From contig JAHBBC010000026.1 in the NCBI GenBank assembly GCA_019915015.1, positions 514,741 to 578,740 on the forward strand: DNA of 64,000 nt. The letters run 5' to 3'. The stretch comes from Auriscalpium vulgare (taxonomy: Eukaryota > Basidiomycota > Agaricomycetes > Russulales > Auriscalpiaceae). Position numbers and translations under genes: made by a program. Positions 1 through 12,769 of the stretch are shown here, in pieces. The notes beneath the pieces were generated by a model, which did no database searches, was not told the DNA's origin, and was given only the letters and a program-made list of their open reading frames with translations. The number at the start of each line of letters is the position of its first letter. Position 1 is the first letter of the stretch.

Positions 1-1102
1 GCTCGATTTTTGGCAGCGTCGGCCTGCAGCACAGTGAGATCTCTTGAGTCCTTTCCTGTGCACTTCTTGCAGGCACACTTCTCTTTATAATACCCTGATG
101 CGCTATATAGCACAGTGATTTCCTCGTCCGGCTCAATGTTGCGAACCGTGGTCACCGTGCAGGCAGCAGTCTGTGGAATGGGCAAGATCTGGTGAAATAT
201 GATGATCATCTGCATGAGGGCATCCAGGAAAGATGCTGTACATACATGGCAATTTGGATCACAGTCATGATTGATGAGCCTGAAAGGGCCGAGGATGGCG
301 CATGGTCCGGGCGGCCCAGTCTGGGATGATGTGCGCTCTATGATGGAGGGACCTCCAACCGGGACGCTGTCCGAGCTCATCGAGCTACACGCCTCAAAGA
401 GCACAATGCCTGCTTCAATACGAGCTCTCGATTTGAGGCCCAGCCCCACGGTGGATCCAAATGCGACCCGCGTTATTTGAAGGCGGCTGCGCTCACTGTA
501 TAGAACGGCATACCGGAACAACAAACTAAGGAGATCAGGCAAGTTCATTATACTTTCGGAAACCAAACTCACTGTTCCAGCAGTCCAAACCACTGTGAGG
601 ATGCATCCTGAAAAGCAGGGATGTTTGACATGAGGGTGCGCACGGTGTCATTGACGTTCTCCTTGGTAACTCCAACCAGACGGTTAAACAGAGGTGCACA
701 TATTTTTGCACCCTGCCTAAGCTGCTCAATGGATGGGACATCTGAGACGTTCAATTCTTGTCGGCGCGTCATCGCAGGGTAGAGGATGCAAGCACCTGCC
801 GGTGGCAACACCGCCCTTGATGTTGTTGGCATGGCATGGCTTCCAAATGGCAGGGACGGCTCTGGAAAGAGCGCATTGTAACGGTTGAGACCGCTTTTGG
901 ATGAAAACAGTGTGGCGACAATGAGATCATCCGCGCGTGCAAGAAGGGTGAATGGATATGATGTTTGATTGAGCTGATAGATGTGATCCAGCATTGGATC
1001 TGTGGATCGCGTAGTTGGATCCCAAGCATTTTCGGGTGCCTCCACTAGTGATCGCAAGCTACGTGCCGTGCGCGGGGGATTGAGAGGACGAGGATGCAAC
1101 AT
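1..1102 (-). CDS. SET-domain protein (probable lysine methyltransferase), 3' end beyond window
   Basis: Three exons were read on the minus strand: 573-1102, 246-525 and 170 down to the edge, with GT-AG introns at 526-572 and 171-245 that keep frame. The second exon has the SET features VGLGLKS, then ILGPFRLINHDCDPNC, which carries the NHxCxPN motif that helps bind S-adenosylmethionine. The third exon has VRNIEPDEEITVLY, matching the conserved GEELT..Y strand, followed by a post-SET-like CACKKC cluster. The first exon (about 177 residues, start ATG at 1102) has no domain I recognise. SET proteins transfer methyl groups to lysine, often on histones; the substrate here cannot be told. The C-terminus is missing because the gene runs off the left edge. 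I see no break in the readable part. Confidence 0.85.
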
Positions 1103-1631
1103 GGTGGTGATCTATGGAAATGAGAATGAGAACGGCCAGACAGAGACGCCCTGCGAAGTCACTGCGAATGTGTCACAGTCAGTGGTCACACTTTCATAGC
1201 TGCCACCGCAATGGCTTGCTCATGGACCACAAGGCCCGAGTCGTTTCAAACGTCCAGGTACGGTTATGATAATGTAAACAACACTATCTACCATGCGCAC
1301 AGTCCCCGCGGCTCGGTGCACGCAACAAGAGCATGTGAGGACCGCGTGCTGGGCATCACAGCGTGTTTGCAGCAATATGCTCCAATGAGCACCGCCGCCT
1401 TAAAGCACGCCAGCGCATCAACACTGGGTACCGAACGAGCCGCACACCAGACATCGCACCCCACCCGCCATTGATGCCGACTACATTTTTTGACCCTCAC
1501 CATCCTGAAACGCCTCGGGGTTTCACATGGCCATTACCACAACTCAATATCCAACATCTACCCCCGCTAGTCCCTCTGCGAGCCCGCGGGCCACCTCCAG
1601 CTCTGCACGTCTCTCCTAAGTCCGCGCGCTC
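1103..1631. other. Intergenic, nothing recognised
   Basis: Short open frames on both strands overlap each other and none shows a domain or a convincing splice pattern. It may hold the promoter of the SET-domain gene. Confidence 0.4.
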
Positions 1632-2252
1632 ATGCGGCTTCTGAATTTGAACCGCAGAGCTCATGAAGAAGGCCAGACACCTCAAGCTCAAGATGTTCAA
1701 GATGCCGGCACCAAAACATGCACGGATGTGTCCGGGACACCAGCACTGACTGGCGCACTCACAGGCGACGCGCTCAACATGGACCTGCTCGCACTGCTGT
1801 GCGACCGTGACCACATGGTCTACCACAACAATGCACAGCTCTGCGTGCTCTCCGTGCATTTTTATGTTGTCTGGGCGTGCCGCCAGATGCTCGCCGCGTT
1901 CTGCACAGGCATACCCCCTAGCCACCTCTTGCTCATCCACCATGTGCAACCGCCGAGACTCTACGGACCCACGCGTGCAGACCCGGCTACGGGAGCACAG
2001 CCTAGCCCGCAGAGCTCAGGTCCTGGACATGAAGTGGATGGAAGGTGGTGGTGGTCAAGTGAGAGACATGATACGCGCCCTTTACGCGTCTTATGTCGGA
2101 GTCTGAACTTTGAAAGTCAGCTGTGGCTGGCAGAAGCTGACTCGTACAATGCGCGTCCTTTCTCCCACTTCCTCCTTGATTTTCCTCACCTTGCGCTTGT
2201 CCCTTCAATGACTCATAAACATGCCCTCACATTGCGCTTGTCCCTTAAATGA
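1632..2252 (+). repeat. Dispersed repeat, copy 1 (related to 53105-53640)
   Basis: This stretch carries an open frame of 206 codons whose middle matches, in the same reading frame, the frame on the opposite strand at 53157-53639. Shared words include DLLALL, then PRLYGPTRADPATGAQ, then PQSS.PGH. The 3' part (around 2098-2130, tctgaactttgaaagtcagc) also resembles 53150-53165 and 55418-55440. I recognise no protein family. It could be a relic of a multicopy gene or a non-coding transposon whose frame happens to stay open; the shared frame mildly favours a coding origin. Confidence 0.6.
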
Positions 2253-2802
2253 CTCCTGAACATGCCACGCTGCGCCGACACGCTCTTCGTGAGCGACAGG
2301 GATCGTGCTCCGGATCATCGCGTCCATTACCCTAATGCAGCTTCGAGCGTGCAGAAGACACGCAGCAACTGTGTGCGTGTGCCGTACAGCTACCCTTCAA
2401 GTAGCTAGTGGTTCAATTCTGAAAAGACTATGATATAAATAACGACCATCGCCCTGCAACACGCGGCCCGCTTGCTCTACCGACTGTGTTGCGCTGTCGC
2501 TCACTCCTCACTGCGCTCGTCTGCGGCGGCTCGTCGAGTCAGCAGCACACCCCGACGACGTTGTGCTCAACGATCGACCGGTGTGTGTCGCTTGCGCTCC
2601 TGCCCAACCCCACCCCACCAACGTTCTCCCGGCCCATCACAGTCGGCCCTCTCCCGCTCATCTGTGCGTCCAGCGTCATGCCCACTTTCGTTGTGCACAC
2701 TCTCCGCTCTCGACACCGCAAGACCACCGGCGTTCCCCCTCTGGGAGCGGATACGCAGCCGCCGCCCGGTGCAGGCGAGACGATAGTGGGCGGCATTACG
2801 GT
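2253..2802. other. No gene recognised upstream of the kinase remnant
   Basis: Several overlapping frames are open here because the sequence is C-rich. I looked for the glycine-rich loop and N-lobe that should precede the kinase remnant at 2803 and did not find them. Confidence 0.4.
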
Positions 2803-3980
<1,178 letters not shown>

Positions 3981-4015
3981 AGTTGCATGTAATACATGCA
4001 AGAAAAGCAAATTCA

Positions 4016-5343
4016 CTATACTAGCGGGAACCTGCGTGTATTAGGATACATGCGCACGGTGCGTCTCCGTAGGGCCTTTGACACATCACCTTTGCGCACC
4101 TTTTCCACCCTTCCTACAGTAATGTAATCCGTAAAGCAGGTGAGCACCAAGCGAGTCCCAGAGGTTGGGGGCGTGGTGTAGTGTGCCAGCCGTCTGGCCT
4201 TGAAAGCAAACATGGTGCCCTGCTCCACTGCATATCTCTGGCGAAGCTGGGGTAATACGACGTGCGCGCCTTTGGCATTCCCCATGGGGACAATGTGGGT
4301 GAGGAAGTGCGGGTGGTCATTGAAGTCGATGTGAATTCTTTCGCTGCTGCCTTTCTTGATAGCAATGCACAAGCATGCCCCACCGAAGTCCAATGCCTTG
4401 CGATAGTTGGGCAGGTGGCGAACGTACTCAGCGCATCTGCGGCCAGGTCAACCATGTGCTCACATGAACGTGAAAATCACATTACCGCTCGACAGAGGCC
4501 GCCTGCTCAAGATTGTGCCGGCGCAAATTCTGTCTGATCCTAGGGGCAACGTACTTCTTGAACGCCTCCAAGAAGACGTCCATAGCCTTTAGCGTCTCTG
4601 GCTTTTGGACATAGGAGTCCCTCGTGATACACAGAGGGTTACCCTGCACGCTCCACGCGCCAAGGTGGAGAGCAGGGGTGCTGGACCGATTTTGATCGCC
4701 CTTCGCTTTTGGGAACTTTGGGTCGGTGGCCAAAAACGCGACGAGTGCATCCTCCACGATCTTAAGGCGCTTGGCTTTGACGGCTTTTTCTATCCTCACC
4801 ACTAGCGCCTCGTGATCCTGCCCATACTCCACGACCATAGGACGCGTTTCCGCATCCAGAGGAAGGTCAGCAGCGGGGGTTGGATAGTGCTCTTTGACCA
4901 GTTTGATGACGCGTGCACCAGACCGAGGTCGGCGAAGGAAGCGGTCGACAAAGTTGCCTGGCACAGACGAGTACGCTGCAACGCGTCCAAGTCTACATTA
5001 GCAGCTGAATAAAGATGTTGACAGGTAAGGCATTACCGGTTTTTTTCCTATGTACTCTCAGGCAAACCTTGCGCCTCTTAGATTTAGCCCATTCTTCATT
5101 GTGTCTCTTAGTCGACTCTTTAGAGCGTTTATGTTTGCCTTTGTTCTTAAACTTCTTCAGCTGTGAGGGAGCATTGTAAGAGCATGAGCACAGAAAGTTA
5201 GGTGCACATACCAGTGCTGCAGGCGATAATTCCTCCACGATCTCACCGTCCTCCACCTCAGGGCAGTATTTGCTTCGCCGCCCTGGCAAAGGACGGTTCT
5301 TGGCATAGTTCATCGGCTGAGCATCCTGGAAGCTTTCCATCAA
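4016..5343 (-). CDS. 2OG-Fe(II) dioxygenase-like protein (basidiomycete expanded family)
   Basis: Two exons are firm: 4486-4992 and 4016-4436, joined by a 49-nt intron (4437-4485) that keeps phase (VER|CAEYVRHL). The second carries GGACLCIAIKKG, ERIHIDFNDHPHF with an HxD pair, a distal histidine in RRLAHYT, and GTRLVLTCFTD with a following arginine. This is the H-x-D...H...R layout of double-stranded beta-helix dioxygenases that use iron and 2-oxoglutarate. The acceptor at 4993 shows that more exon lies upstream. The basic open frame at 4993-5343 (K/R-rich near its end) is the best candidate, but I could not find a donor that fits the phase, so the N-terminus is unresolved or damaged. The substrate is unknown. 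The family may be TET/JBP-related, as proposed for the gene at 36434, but that is inference. Confidence 0.65.
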
Positions 5344-6628
5344 TCAAAACCGGGTGAAATTGTTGGCATACGTACAGATGGCCCAAGCATGTTCGACATG
5401 TTCGAGTGCAGGTGGCACATCTCAATTTCCGCAGCCAGCCAAACACAACTTCCCACGCCCTGTGCTTTTTTCGCGCGCCGCGTGCCCTTTGCTGGCACTT
5501 GCTCCTTCCCTCTTCCCTCTGTCGTAAACCCGCCAGGAATAACGTGGCTTGCGTGTATACGTAGCCTCCTGGCGTGGTCAGACAAATATTGATGGTCTCA
5601 TCCACCGGTTCTTACCCACCGTCTCTCACATAAACACGTTGCACAAAATTTGATCAACAGGTGAGTTTTGTCCCTTCTGCCTGCCTTTTTTTTCGCCTTC
5701 CGCACGTCCTGACCACTGCTCCCTCGCCGATAATGCCGCCAACGCCCTCGCCAACGTTCCAAATGGCGTCCACTGGCACGCCCACCACAAGTCAACACGC
5801 TCAACCGTCGCTCCCAGCACGCTCAAGTCTTGCTCTCATCACACCGCGCCGATGTCGACGCCCATGGATGCAACATACACGTCCAGAAGACGACGCAACA
5901 CGGTAAGCAGTCATCTCGACTAACAGCAGTACAGGACTGACACACCTTAGTGCGCACCCGATGTGGGCTCTCCAAGTCGTGTTCAGCGACGAGAACGAGC
6001 CATGTACGAACAGAACACGCATGCCTGCCGACGGGCGATGGACACAGCGCGACAACGATGAGAGGCCGGCTGGTGGAGTCGAGAAGCCGCGAAGACGCCG
6101 CAGCAATCTGCGCCTGCCACGACGTCGACTGTATGCACCCGCCCCAGCTGGCCAGCCCGCGAGACCATGCAGCAACGACGAGTGGCCGGCTTCGCGCGCC
6201 ATTCACGCTGAAGCCGCCTCGTCCTTCTGCCTTGGCCTTCCTGCGCTCCAGTCTCACGCGCTAATCACGTCAAGACCCACCACAGCTCAGGCTGCATACT
6301 CCATCAGTACTTGTGTCCGACCCCTGAAATGCCCTGAAATAGCAAATTTCAGGGCTTTTCAGCTCTTTCCAGGCTGTTCGGCGCAGTTCAGAGGTTTTCA
6401 GGCGTTTTCAGGCAAAGCAGTTATTTCAGAGCGTTGGCCTGAGCCCTTTCTCAGTTTCCTCACATCCTCACATTTTGTAGCTACCACGACTACTGACACA
6501 TAGAGATATATACAATCAATGCAGTATGCACCGGCCTGCCTCCCTCACCGCTGGACGCCTCTCACCCGCAGCCTTTTCCTTCAACCTGGACACCGCCGCG
6601 TCGTCGAGGTCCTGTTCATGCGAGGCGT
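5344..6628. other. No confident gene; repeats and degenerate open frames
   Basis: Open frames on both strands (for example 5801-6202 minus and 5950-6503 plus) overlap and show no domain. The part at 6300-6450 is rich in ttcagg/cctgaa words, including the hairpin noted separately. Confidence 0.4.
6331..6355. repeat. Perfect 10-bp inverted repeat with 5-nt loop
   Basis: gccctg aaat at 6331-6340 and its reverse complement at 6346-6355 flank agcaa. Further cctgaa/ttcagg words lie on both sides up to about 6430. Confidence 0.7.
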
Positions 6629-7363
6629 TCATGTATCGAGCGCACGCAGCAGCTGCTGGACGCGGGCCGCCTGCTTACCCGTGTCGCTAGACGCGGCCTT
6701 TCCGCTGTAGGGGAATGCCTCGGGCGTATGGGCCGGCACAGGCTTACGATCGCCAACGGCAGACAAGCGGGTCGGGAGGCAATACGGAAACCGCTGGTCA
6801 TGCCTGCGCCTGGCGGCCTCCTCGAGAAACCTGACGATTGAAAAGGAGGAAATGAGCAAAGGAAGTATGGGCCGCGACGGGGGTACGTACGCGGTAACAG
6901 CCCGGAGGGCCAATCCGTTCAACGACTGCGGCATGTTCGCGACAAACTGCGTGGCCGTATGCTGCATCACGACGAGTGACCCATGCCACGGCATGTCCGG
7001 AAACAGCTGCTCCAAGGCAACGTTGACGGGCAGGGAGGTGTCATACTGGAAGCACAGCAGGAAGTAGAGGACGTCGCCACCGTCGTCCTCTGCACTGACG
7101 ATGCAGTCGTGCACGATGTAGCGTGACCCCATGGCCGCCTCCACGCATGGAAAGCGAGGACGATGGACAGAGTTACCGGACGGGTTCACGGTGTAGATAG
7201 AGACCGAGGTGGGTCTCACGGAGAAGCCTTTGAACATCAAGGCAGCCAGCGACAAAGGACGGAGCTAGAGGGAGCCACGACAGAGTCAGCGCGCTGGGGA
7301 AAGGACTAATGGGGGCGAGAGACGTACGTTGTCCGTGGGGGACTCGATGCGAAGGAAGGGCAT
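6629..7363 (-). CDS. Conserved-looking protein of unknown function, 223 residues
   Basis: A 12-codon first exon (7328-7363, MPFLRIESPTDN) is joined to 6629-7264 by a 63-nt GT-AG intron in phase 0, giving MPFLRIESPTDN-LRPLSLAALM. The protein has alternating hydrophobic stretches (VLYFLLCFQY, HGSLVVMQHT, RPILPLLISSF) and an S/T/P-rich tail, with no signal peptide and no motif I can name. The clean short first exon, consistent frame and single long second exon argue for a real gene. It ends about 75 nt before the R1 repeat region begins on its upstream side. Function unknown. Confidence 0.7.
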
Positions 7364-7439
7364 GGCTGAAGACTCATGGTCAAGACTGCAGGCTTTAAAG
7401 GCGCAGAGACGTCGAGTCGACGGGCGAAGCGCTTGCTGT

Positions 7440-9440
7440 CTGAGACATGAATCGTCCTGGGGATGCCCCAGCCCTTGAATTGTCTGTAGCGACAACAATT
7501 GACCAGCTGAATAGCCCTTGAGTTGTCTGTAGCGACATCGTGGGTTTTTCTTGCTTTGTCTCGATGTGCTCGGGATAACGGAAGGATAGGCGAACAGGCG
7601 CCTGAGCCACACACTGGCAGCCAACTGCCTCATGTGAACGACGCGCGGCGTCACCTCTCTGTCTCTATCTCAAACATATGATGCTCAAACCCTCTGACTC
7701 TTGCTTTATGCGCCGCTTCAGGCCTCTAATCACTGCTGGGGCTCTCTTGTGTTCCAAGTCGCTGTATAAGTCGCGGTCTAGCGCGAACGGTGAGCCCCGT
7801 CTCCCCAGTACGACGCCGTGTTGACTAGCTCTTCGGTTCACTTTGCCACCACTCCTTCAAATGGCCGTCCTTTTCCCCATCAAGACTGAGGATGACTTGA
7901 AGCCGTCACGCCACGGCGAGATTGCTGCATACAGAAGTAGGCCGAATCCAGTCTGTGCTCGGCCAACTTTTACTGACAACGAGACGCCTCCAGGGCATCG
8001 AACGCTGCGCCTTCATCTGATCAGTTTGAAGCTGAGCTATCCAAAGCCCACCCTTGCCTGGCGCACCGCGCGTCGGCGCATCATACACCAGGGTGAGCAC
8101 CTCCTACTCCGTCTATCGTCCCCATATAGCTCACGTATGCTCCCCGAGACGCTTCAGATCCGCATATATCTGAACCTGACGCCCCACACGATAGCTCAAC
8201 CTCTGTCTCAGGGAAGGACCCCATTGTGGTCTTCGAAGTCGCTGCCGACAGCGGCCACCAGGACGTGAGCACGCCCGCGCAGGCACCCACGTGTGTCGCC
8301 GAACGCCCTGATGGGTCCCATGCTCCTGGGGATGGCCCTCAGGTCCCGCCGCCCGTTGTGGCTTCGGAGTTCGTCTATGGTGATCCCTTGGTGCGTACTT
8401 ACCCGCCGTCCTGAAGCCTCTAGAAGCCTGATGATTATTGCCCTCAACCAGCTCGACGCTCGATACGGTGTCGCTCCCAATGGCGTCGACGTCAGAGTGA
8501 GCGACTCGTGGGTGTCAGAACTTTTCGGGAAGGAGGAGCCTGAGGTGAGCCAATGTTGCATCACATCCCTCCACGCCTTAATCAAGACACACAGACCGCC
8601 GAGGAAAAAATGTCGGCGTGGAAATCTGACTATGTCGACGAAGGTGTGGTGCCCATGGAGGAGGAGGCGTCGACGACGGAATGTGAATCGCCTATCGAGG
8701 AACGGACCACAGCAGAGACGATAGTCGACCCGACCCACGTTGCGGACAAGCGCAAGAAGTGCAAGACGTGCCTAGACGCGGACAGAGCACCTCGGGTGAG
8801 TGATTCGTGTCTTCTAGGTGGCATCAGGCTCATTATTTCTACAGGCGACAATATCAGATCTCCAGGAAGCCGTGCATGGTTTGCAGAGGGCAGTTCTCGA
8901 TGTGCGGCGGCTGCCACCTCCAGAAGCGAGGATCCAGCGGATCTCTGCAAATGAATCGTGTCTTGTCGCCATGTTTCTGTTGGTTCTCCTTTTACTGTCG
9001 TTCGCCATTCTGATATTGGTTCGAGAGCGTTAGTCGTGTATACCTGCATGTCTATCGGATCGCTTTTGCTGCTGGATTACTCGATGCCACACTGTACTCT
9101 AGAACAGCATTCAAAGGATATTGCTACACCTTGGATCCGTGTCATTTGTCTGTCGCGCGCGCGACCGTTCGCACTTCTAGATTTGTTTGTGTTACAAGGC
9201 GCTCAATTGAACAAGTCATGCCGCGCCGGCGCCTCACGTTCGATTCTTTCCTTCCCACCAGCGAAGATGACCCAGCCGTTCGTCGCCCGCCCCCGCGCCG
9301 AGCAGCAGTGGAGATGATGCCACGAAGTCTCTGACATGGTCGTATAGTAAGCCTGGAAGCCCTTGGCGAGCAGGTAGAGCGGTGTGTCAGTAGCACCGGC
9401 GGAATCGAGACTGTCTGCACCGGTGGCGACGTCTCTCCCA
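7440..9440 (+). repeat. R1 repeat, copy 1 (longest copy)
   Basis: This block matches copies 2 (12770-14145) and 3 (17770-19030) in reverse orientation. Landmarks are ttgaattgtctgtagcgac near 7475, ctttgtctcgatgtgctc at 7553, the gctttatg...aggcctctaat stretch at 7703-7730, the coding part at 7861-9033, and the downstream words ggaatcgagactgtctgc near 9401. It is the only copy that keeps the segment 8240-8590, so it is closest to the parent. Just inside its left end cccttgaattgtctgtagcgaca is repeated in imperfect form about 45 bp further on. Confidence 0.75.
7861..9033 (+). CDS. Putative spliced gene of R1 copy 1 encoding a tail-anchored protein
   Basis: Likely exon fragments in order are an N-terminal piece from ATG 7861 (MAVLFPIKTEDDLKPSRHG), a piece ending at the donor at 8092, FEVAAD in 8214-8263, a segment ending ELFGKEEPE near 8542, EKMSAWKSDYVDEGV from about 8605 to 8795, and a last exon near 8845-9033 (ATISDLQEAVHGLQRAVLDV...). 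The end is SCLVAMFLLVLLLLSFAILI followed by LVRER and stop: one C-terminal membrane segment with almost nothing after it, as in tail-anchored proteins. The coiled-coil-like ATISDLQEAVHGLQ lies just before it. Exact exon borders were not all resolved. I do not recognise the family. Confidence 0.45.
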
Positions 9441-9599
9441 TGCTAAAATTTCTGCAATCCCTCACGATCCCCTGGTGGTGAAGGGTGCACGGATAAGCTG
9501 GAGAAATATCCTTGACTTTCACTCTTGACCGAGACGCCCCTGGCCGCTCTCTGACGTGGACCTATGGCCGCGGCCATGGTGGCATTCAGGTGCGTTTCG

Positions 9600-12000
9600 C
9601 CCCTGCGCATTCCAGACTGCTCATTCAGGACGCGTTGGATGTCCGACATCCGAGACCATACGGGCAGTCTCCAGCACCTGCAATCCACCGGGGAGGATTG
9701 CGATGCGCTGCTTCGTCGTGTTCAACACATCGACTGGACATTGGGGAGAACGCGCGCGACGTAAGGGGAGATGATAGGGTACTGTTGTATCCGTCAGCCA
9801 TGGTGAACTCAGTAGAAGTAAGTGGGCAACGGCGGCGCGCTGCAGCCACCAGATGGAAGACTTGGAAGATTCATCGACTAGAGCCCTCTCCTCGATTGCA
9901 GCAGCGAGCTAGAACACAGGCATCAGTGTTGTCGCAGCTAACAAGCACGCAAAAGAACGCGCACGGTGTACGAGCATCAGGATGACAGCCTGCGACAACG
10001 GAGGAGGTCCGTTCAAGGGCATGATAAGTTCGGGATTGGACCAAGCCAACGGCTCCCAGAGCTGGCGCAGGTCTTGCGTGCCGAGCACAGCAAGATAGGC
10101 GTCGTCCCACTCTCCGTCTGCGCAGGGGGAGGATGATGGACAGGAGCAGCTGGCGGAGGAAGGGCATGGTGGGAGACTTGCGGAGCAGGAATGCCCGACC
10201 GGAACCAAGGCCCGTGCACATTGAATTGAGGAGAAAGGAGTTGTTGCTGCTGAGGGGGAGGCGGGCCGTGGATCTGCGGAGGAGTGCCACCAGACTGGCC
10301 AACTTGACGGTACTGCTGTTGATAAAAGGGCATGCCGGCACCGGATCCGAAGGCAGAGGGTGAGTGCCTTGCCTGCGAGGCAGCAACGCTGGCATTCAAG
10401 CTCAGATACTTGATCTGGTCGCCGAGTGACCACACAGACTGGTCGCGGATGACAGGCTGGGGGAAGAATTAATCGCATGTGACGGCAAACGAGAAGAATC
10501 TCTCACCTGCTGGCCGCGAAGCGCCTCGCTCTGCCAAGAGGGTGTACGCAGAATGGTCCTCGGTGATAGCCTCCTTGACGTGGCGCTCGATGACAGATGT
10601 GATGCATGCGGAGGAGAACGTCCGGACAACGTGACCGGAGATCTCAGGGCGGAGTAGGAGCCTTCACTATCGTTGGGAAGGGTCTGCAATTTGAAGGGCG
10701 ACTGAGTAAAGTGGACGGCAATATCCGTGGAACGGAAGCTCTCCTAGTTCACAATCTCGCCTAGTCCCCGATTTATTTGTTCAGCGCTGCCTTCACCTTG
10801 GTTTTGGAGATGATCTCCAGAGCCGGGAGTACCAAGTTCTGCACCTCGGATTTGAAGGCCATCTCAACAACGCGAGTCGTGTTCTTTGTCAATCCAGTGG
10901 TGATCAGCTTGAGAATCTTCTCTTGACGCGCGAAATCAGCAGCCTGCGCCGACCCTGACATCTTCGAGACGTTGGTCTGGAGGTGGATTAGGTGACAGAG
11001 CTCGATATCAGAAGGTGCAAATAAAACTCACGTTGCTTGCCCAGCTCTTTTTCAGCGAGACGCCCAATACGACTGTACAGATTCTCCTCCATTTTCTTGG
11101 TCTCCTTGGGCATCACGACGTCACTCTGCCCGTCGCCCTCAGACACCTTGACGGTCTTTTCCTCCCTCTCCGTCCAGCCAACGATCTTGCCCTTTCCCTC
11201 GTCCACATGGCTCAGCCGGACGGTCCTCCTCGCCCGAGGCGTCGTACTCAACCTCCTGAGACGGCTGACTGCAGGAGGCGTGGCAACTGCGCCACGGGCT
11301 GGTGGATGGGCTGGTATTTTCGGAGGCGAGCTGCGAGGAGAGGGTGCTGGGACTTCGGAGTAAGAGGCCTGGACTGCACTCTGGATGGGTAGTTTCGCCG
11401 ACTGGAGTTTCGTCACCATTCATATCGACAGGAGAAGCAATCTGCGCCGATGTCTGAGGCGGCTGCACCCGAGTGAGCTGCTCACTGAGGTTGTCGACCA
11501 CATTCCGCTTGGGTTCGATGACGGCCGACCAGGTGCCCTCGTTGTTGTCCGAGGCTTGCGAAGGCGCGATAACCATATTAGTCGGATTGGAAGAGGAGAT
11601 TGACGCCGCTAGCGGAGACACGAACTCGGACAGAGCCAGTTGCCTGCCTGTTGGATGGACGGGAACGGTGATAGGGCTCTGGAAGTCATCTGGCCGGGGC
11701 TGCTGCAGCGTCACGATCTCCGGTTCGTAGTAAGAGCTCGTCTCGTGTTCCTGCGAGAAGTCGGGAGAAGAATAGGGCGGCGAAGGACCCGCAGTTTGAC
11801 TTTGGCGCATTCCTGTGAACTATCCGCGCGTCGATATAGCAGATCAGATTTACCCAGACATGAGCTGCTCGGGGAGTAACCTGCCCAGCAATTTCGTTGT
11901 GCTAGAGGGGGCTGGTCGAAGTGTAGATGCCGACGGGGGAAGGCCCTGCTGCTTCTGCTGCTGCTGCTGTTGCTACTCCCGCAGCACGTCAAATGCCTCT
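9600..12000 (-). pseudogene. EDC4/Ge-1-like mRNA-decapping scaffold, C-terminal part, multiply broken
   Basis: Read on the minus strand, the order matches the C-terminal half of fungal EDC4-like proteins. Pieces are an S/T/P-rich linker (11139-11810 and 10988-11419), KKMEENLYSRIGRLAEKELG, FARQEKILKLITTGLTKNTT with VVEMAFKSEVQNLVLPALE (10773-10961), WQSEALRGQQ (near 10520), a Pro/Gln-rich stretch (10100-10400), EWDDAYLAVLGTQDL (near 10100), SSKSSIWWLQRAA (9840-9870), LNTTKQRIAILPGG (near 9700) and SDIQRVLN. The frame changes near 11400, 10935, 9830 and 9655, and a stop follows AALNK at 10773. The N-terminal WD40 half of the family is not here. EDC4 scaffolds decapping enzymes in P-bodies; this copy cannot make it. 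It sits between R1 copies 1 and 2, which are inverted relative to each other. Confidence 0.75.
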
Positions 12001-12769
12001 TCCCGATCCGGGCTTGACTGGATGCGTGCCAGTATCTTCAAGTAACCCAGAGAATTTCGTCACGGCACAGCCACGCTGGAAAGGTGGGGAAGGCAGGTGA
12101 GTCGATCGTCGGAGCGAAGCTGACTGCGGCGAGCCGGGCGATGTCCTGGGAGATGATCGATGGGTAGTCGTGGAAGGTGTAGCGAGAGAGGAAATGTCGA
12201 CAGAGGGCCGATGTAAAAGTCTTTCGATACCAGATGGACCGGACTCCTAACTAGATGAAGGGGGAGGGAGAGATGGCGGCCCTACGCGAGCGGCAAAGGT
12301 CTTGTCCTCCTCCTGGTCCACAAAACCCAGCCCGTCTCCAAGTCCGAGTCAGACGAACCCCACGCCGCCTCCGCGCCCACGACCGCATTCCCCGACTCCT
12401 CAAACTCATCGTCACAGTTCGCCGTCTCACAGGAGCTGGCTTCGCTTGGAGGGCGTCCGCGTAGGCCGCCCACGCGCTGGTCGAACGGGGGAATCGGTCT
12501 TGTGCTTGAAGTCGTCGTCCCAGTTCTCCGATGGCTCCAGATTGTCGAGGGCGCGTCTCGCAGTCTCGAGTCTAAGGCGTCGAAACACGGGGAAATGCCT
12601 GGATCCAAAAGTCAGAGACGAGCACCACTATGTTGATAGAAAGCCGCGGACCGTCTATATTCACGAGCTGCGCTTGAAAAATGGACAGAAAGTACAGGTG
12701 TAGGTCGGGAAAAGGGCGGCCAGGACTTGGAGTCGCCAGGAAGGTCGCGAATTTGCTGTCTCGAGTCCG
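12001..12769 (-). pseudogene. Gene remnant of uncertain family containing an NWDDDF motif
   Basis: On the minus strand around 12440-12600 one frame reads LETARRALDNLEPSENWDDD followed by F.HKTDSPVRPARG, then stops. A neighbouring frame continues as SSCETANCDDEFEES. The two halves look like one acidic protein split by a frameshift. A CTG-rich run lies just left, at 11950-11975. I cannot name the family with confidence. It adjoins the EDC4 remnant and R1 copy 2, so it may be part of either rearranged block. Confidence 0.35.
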
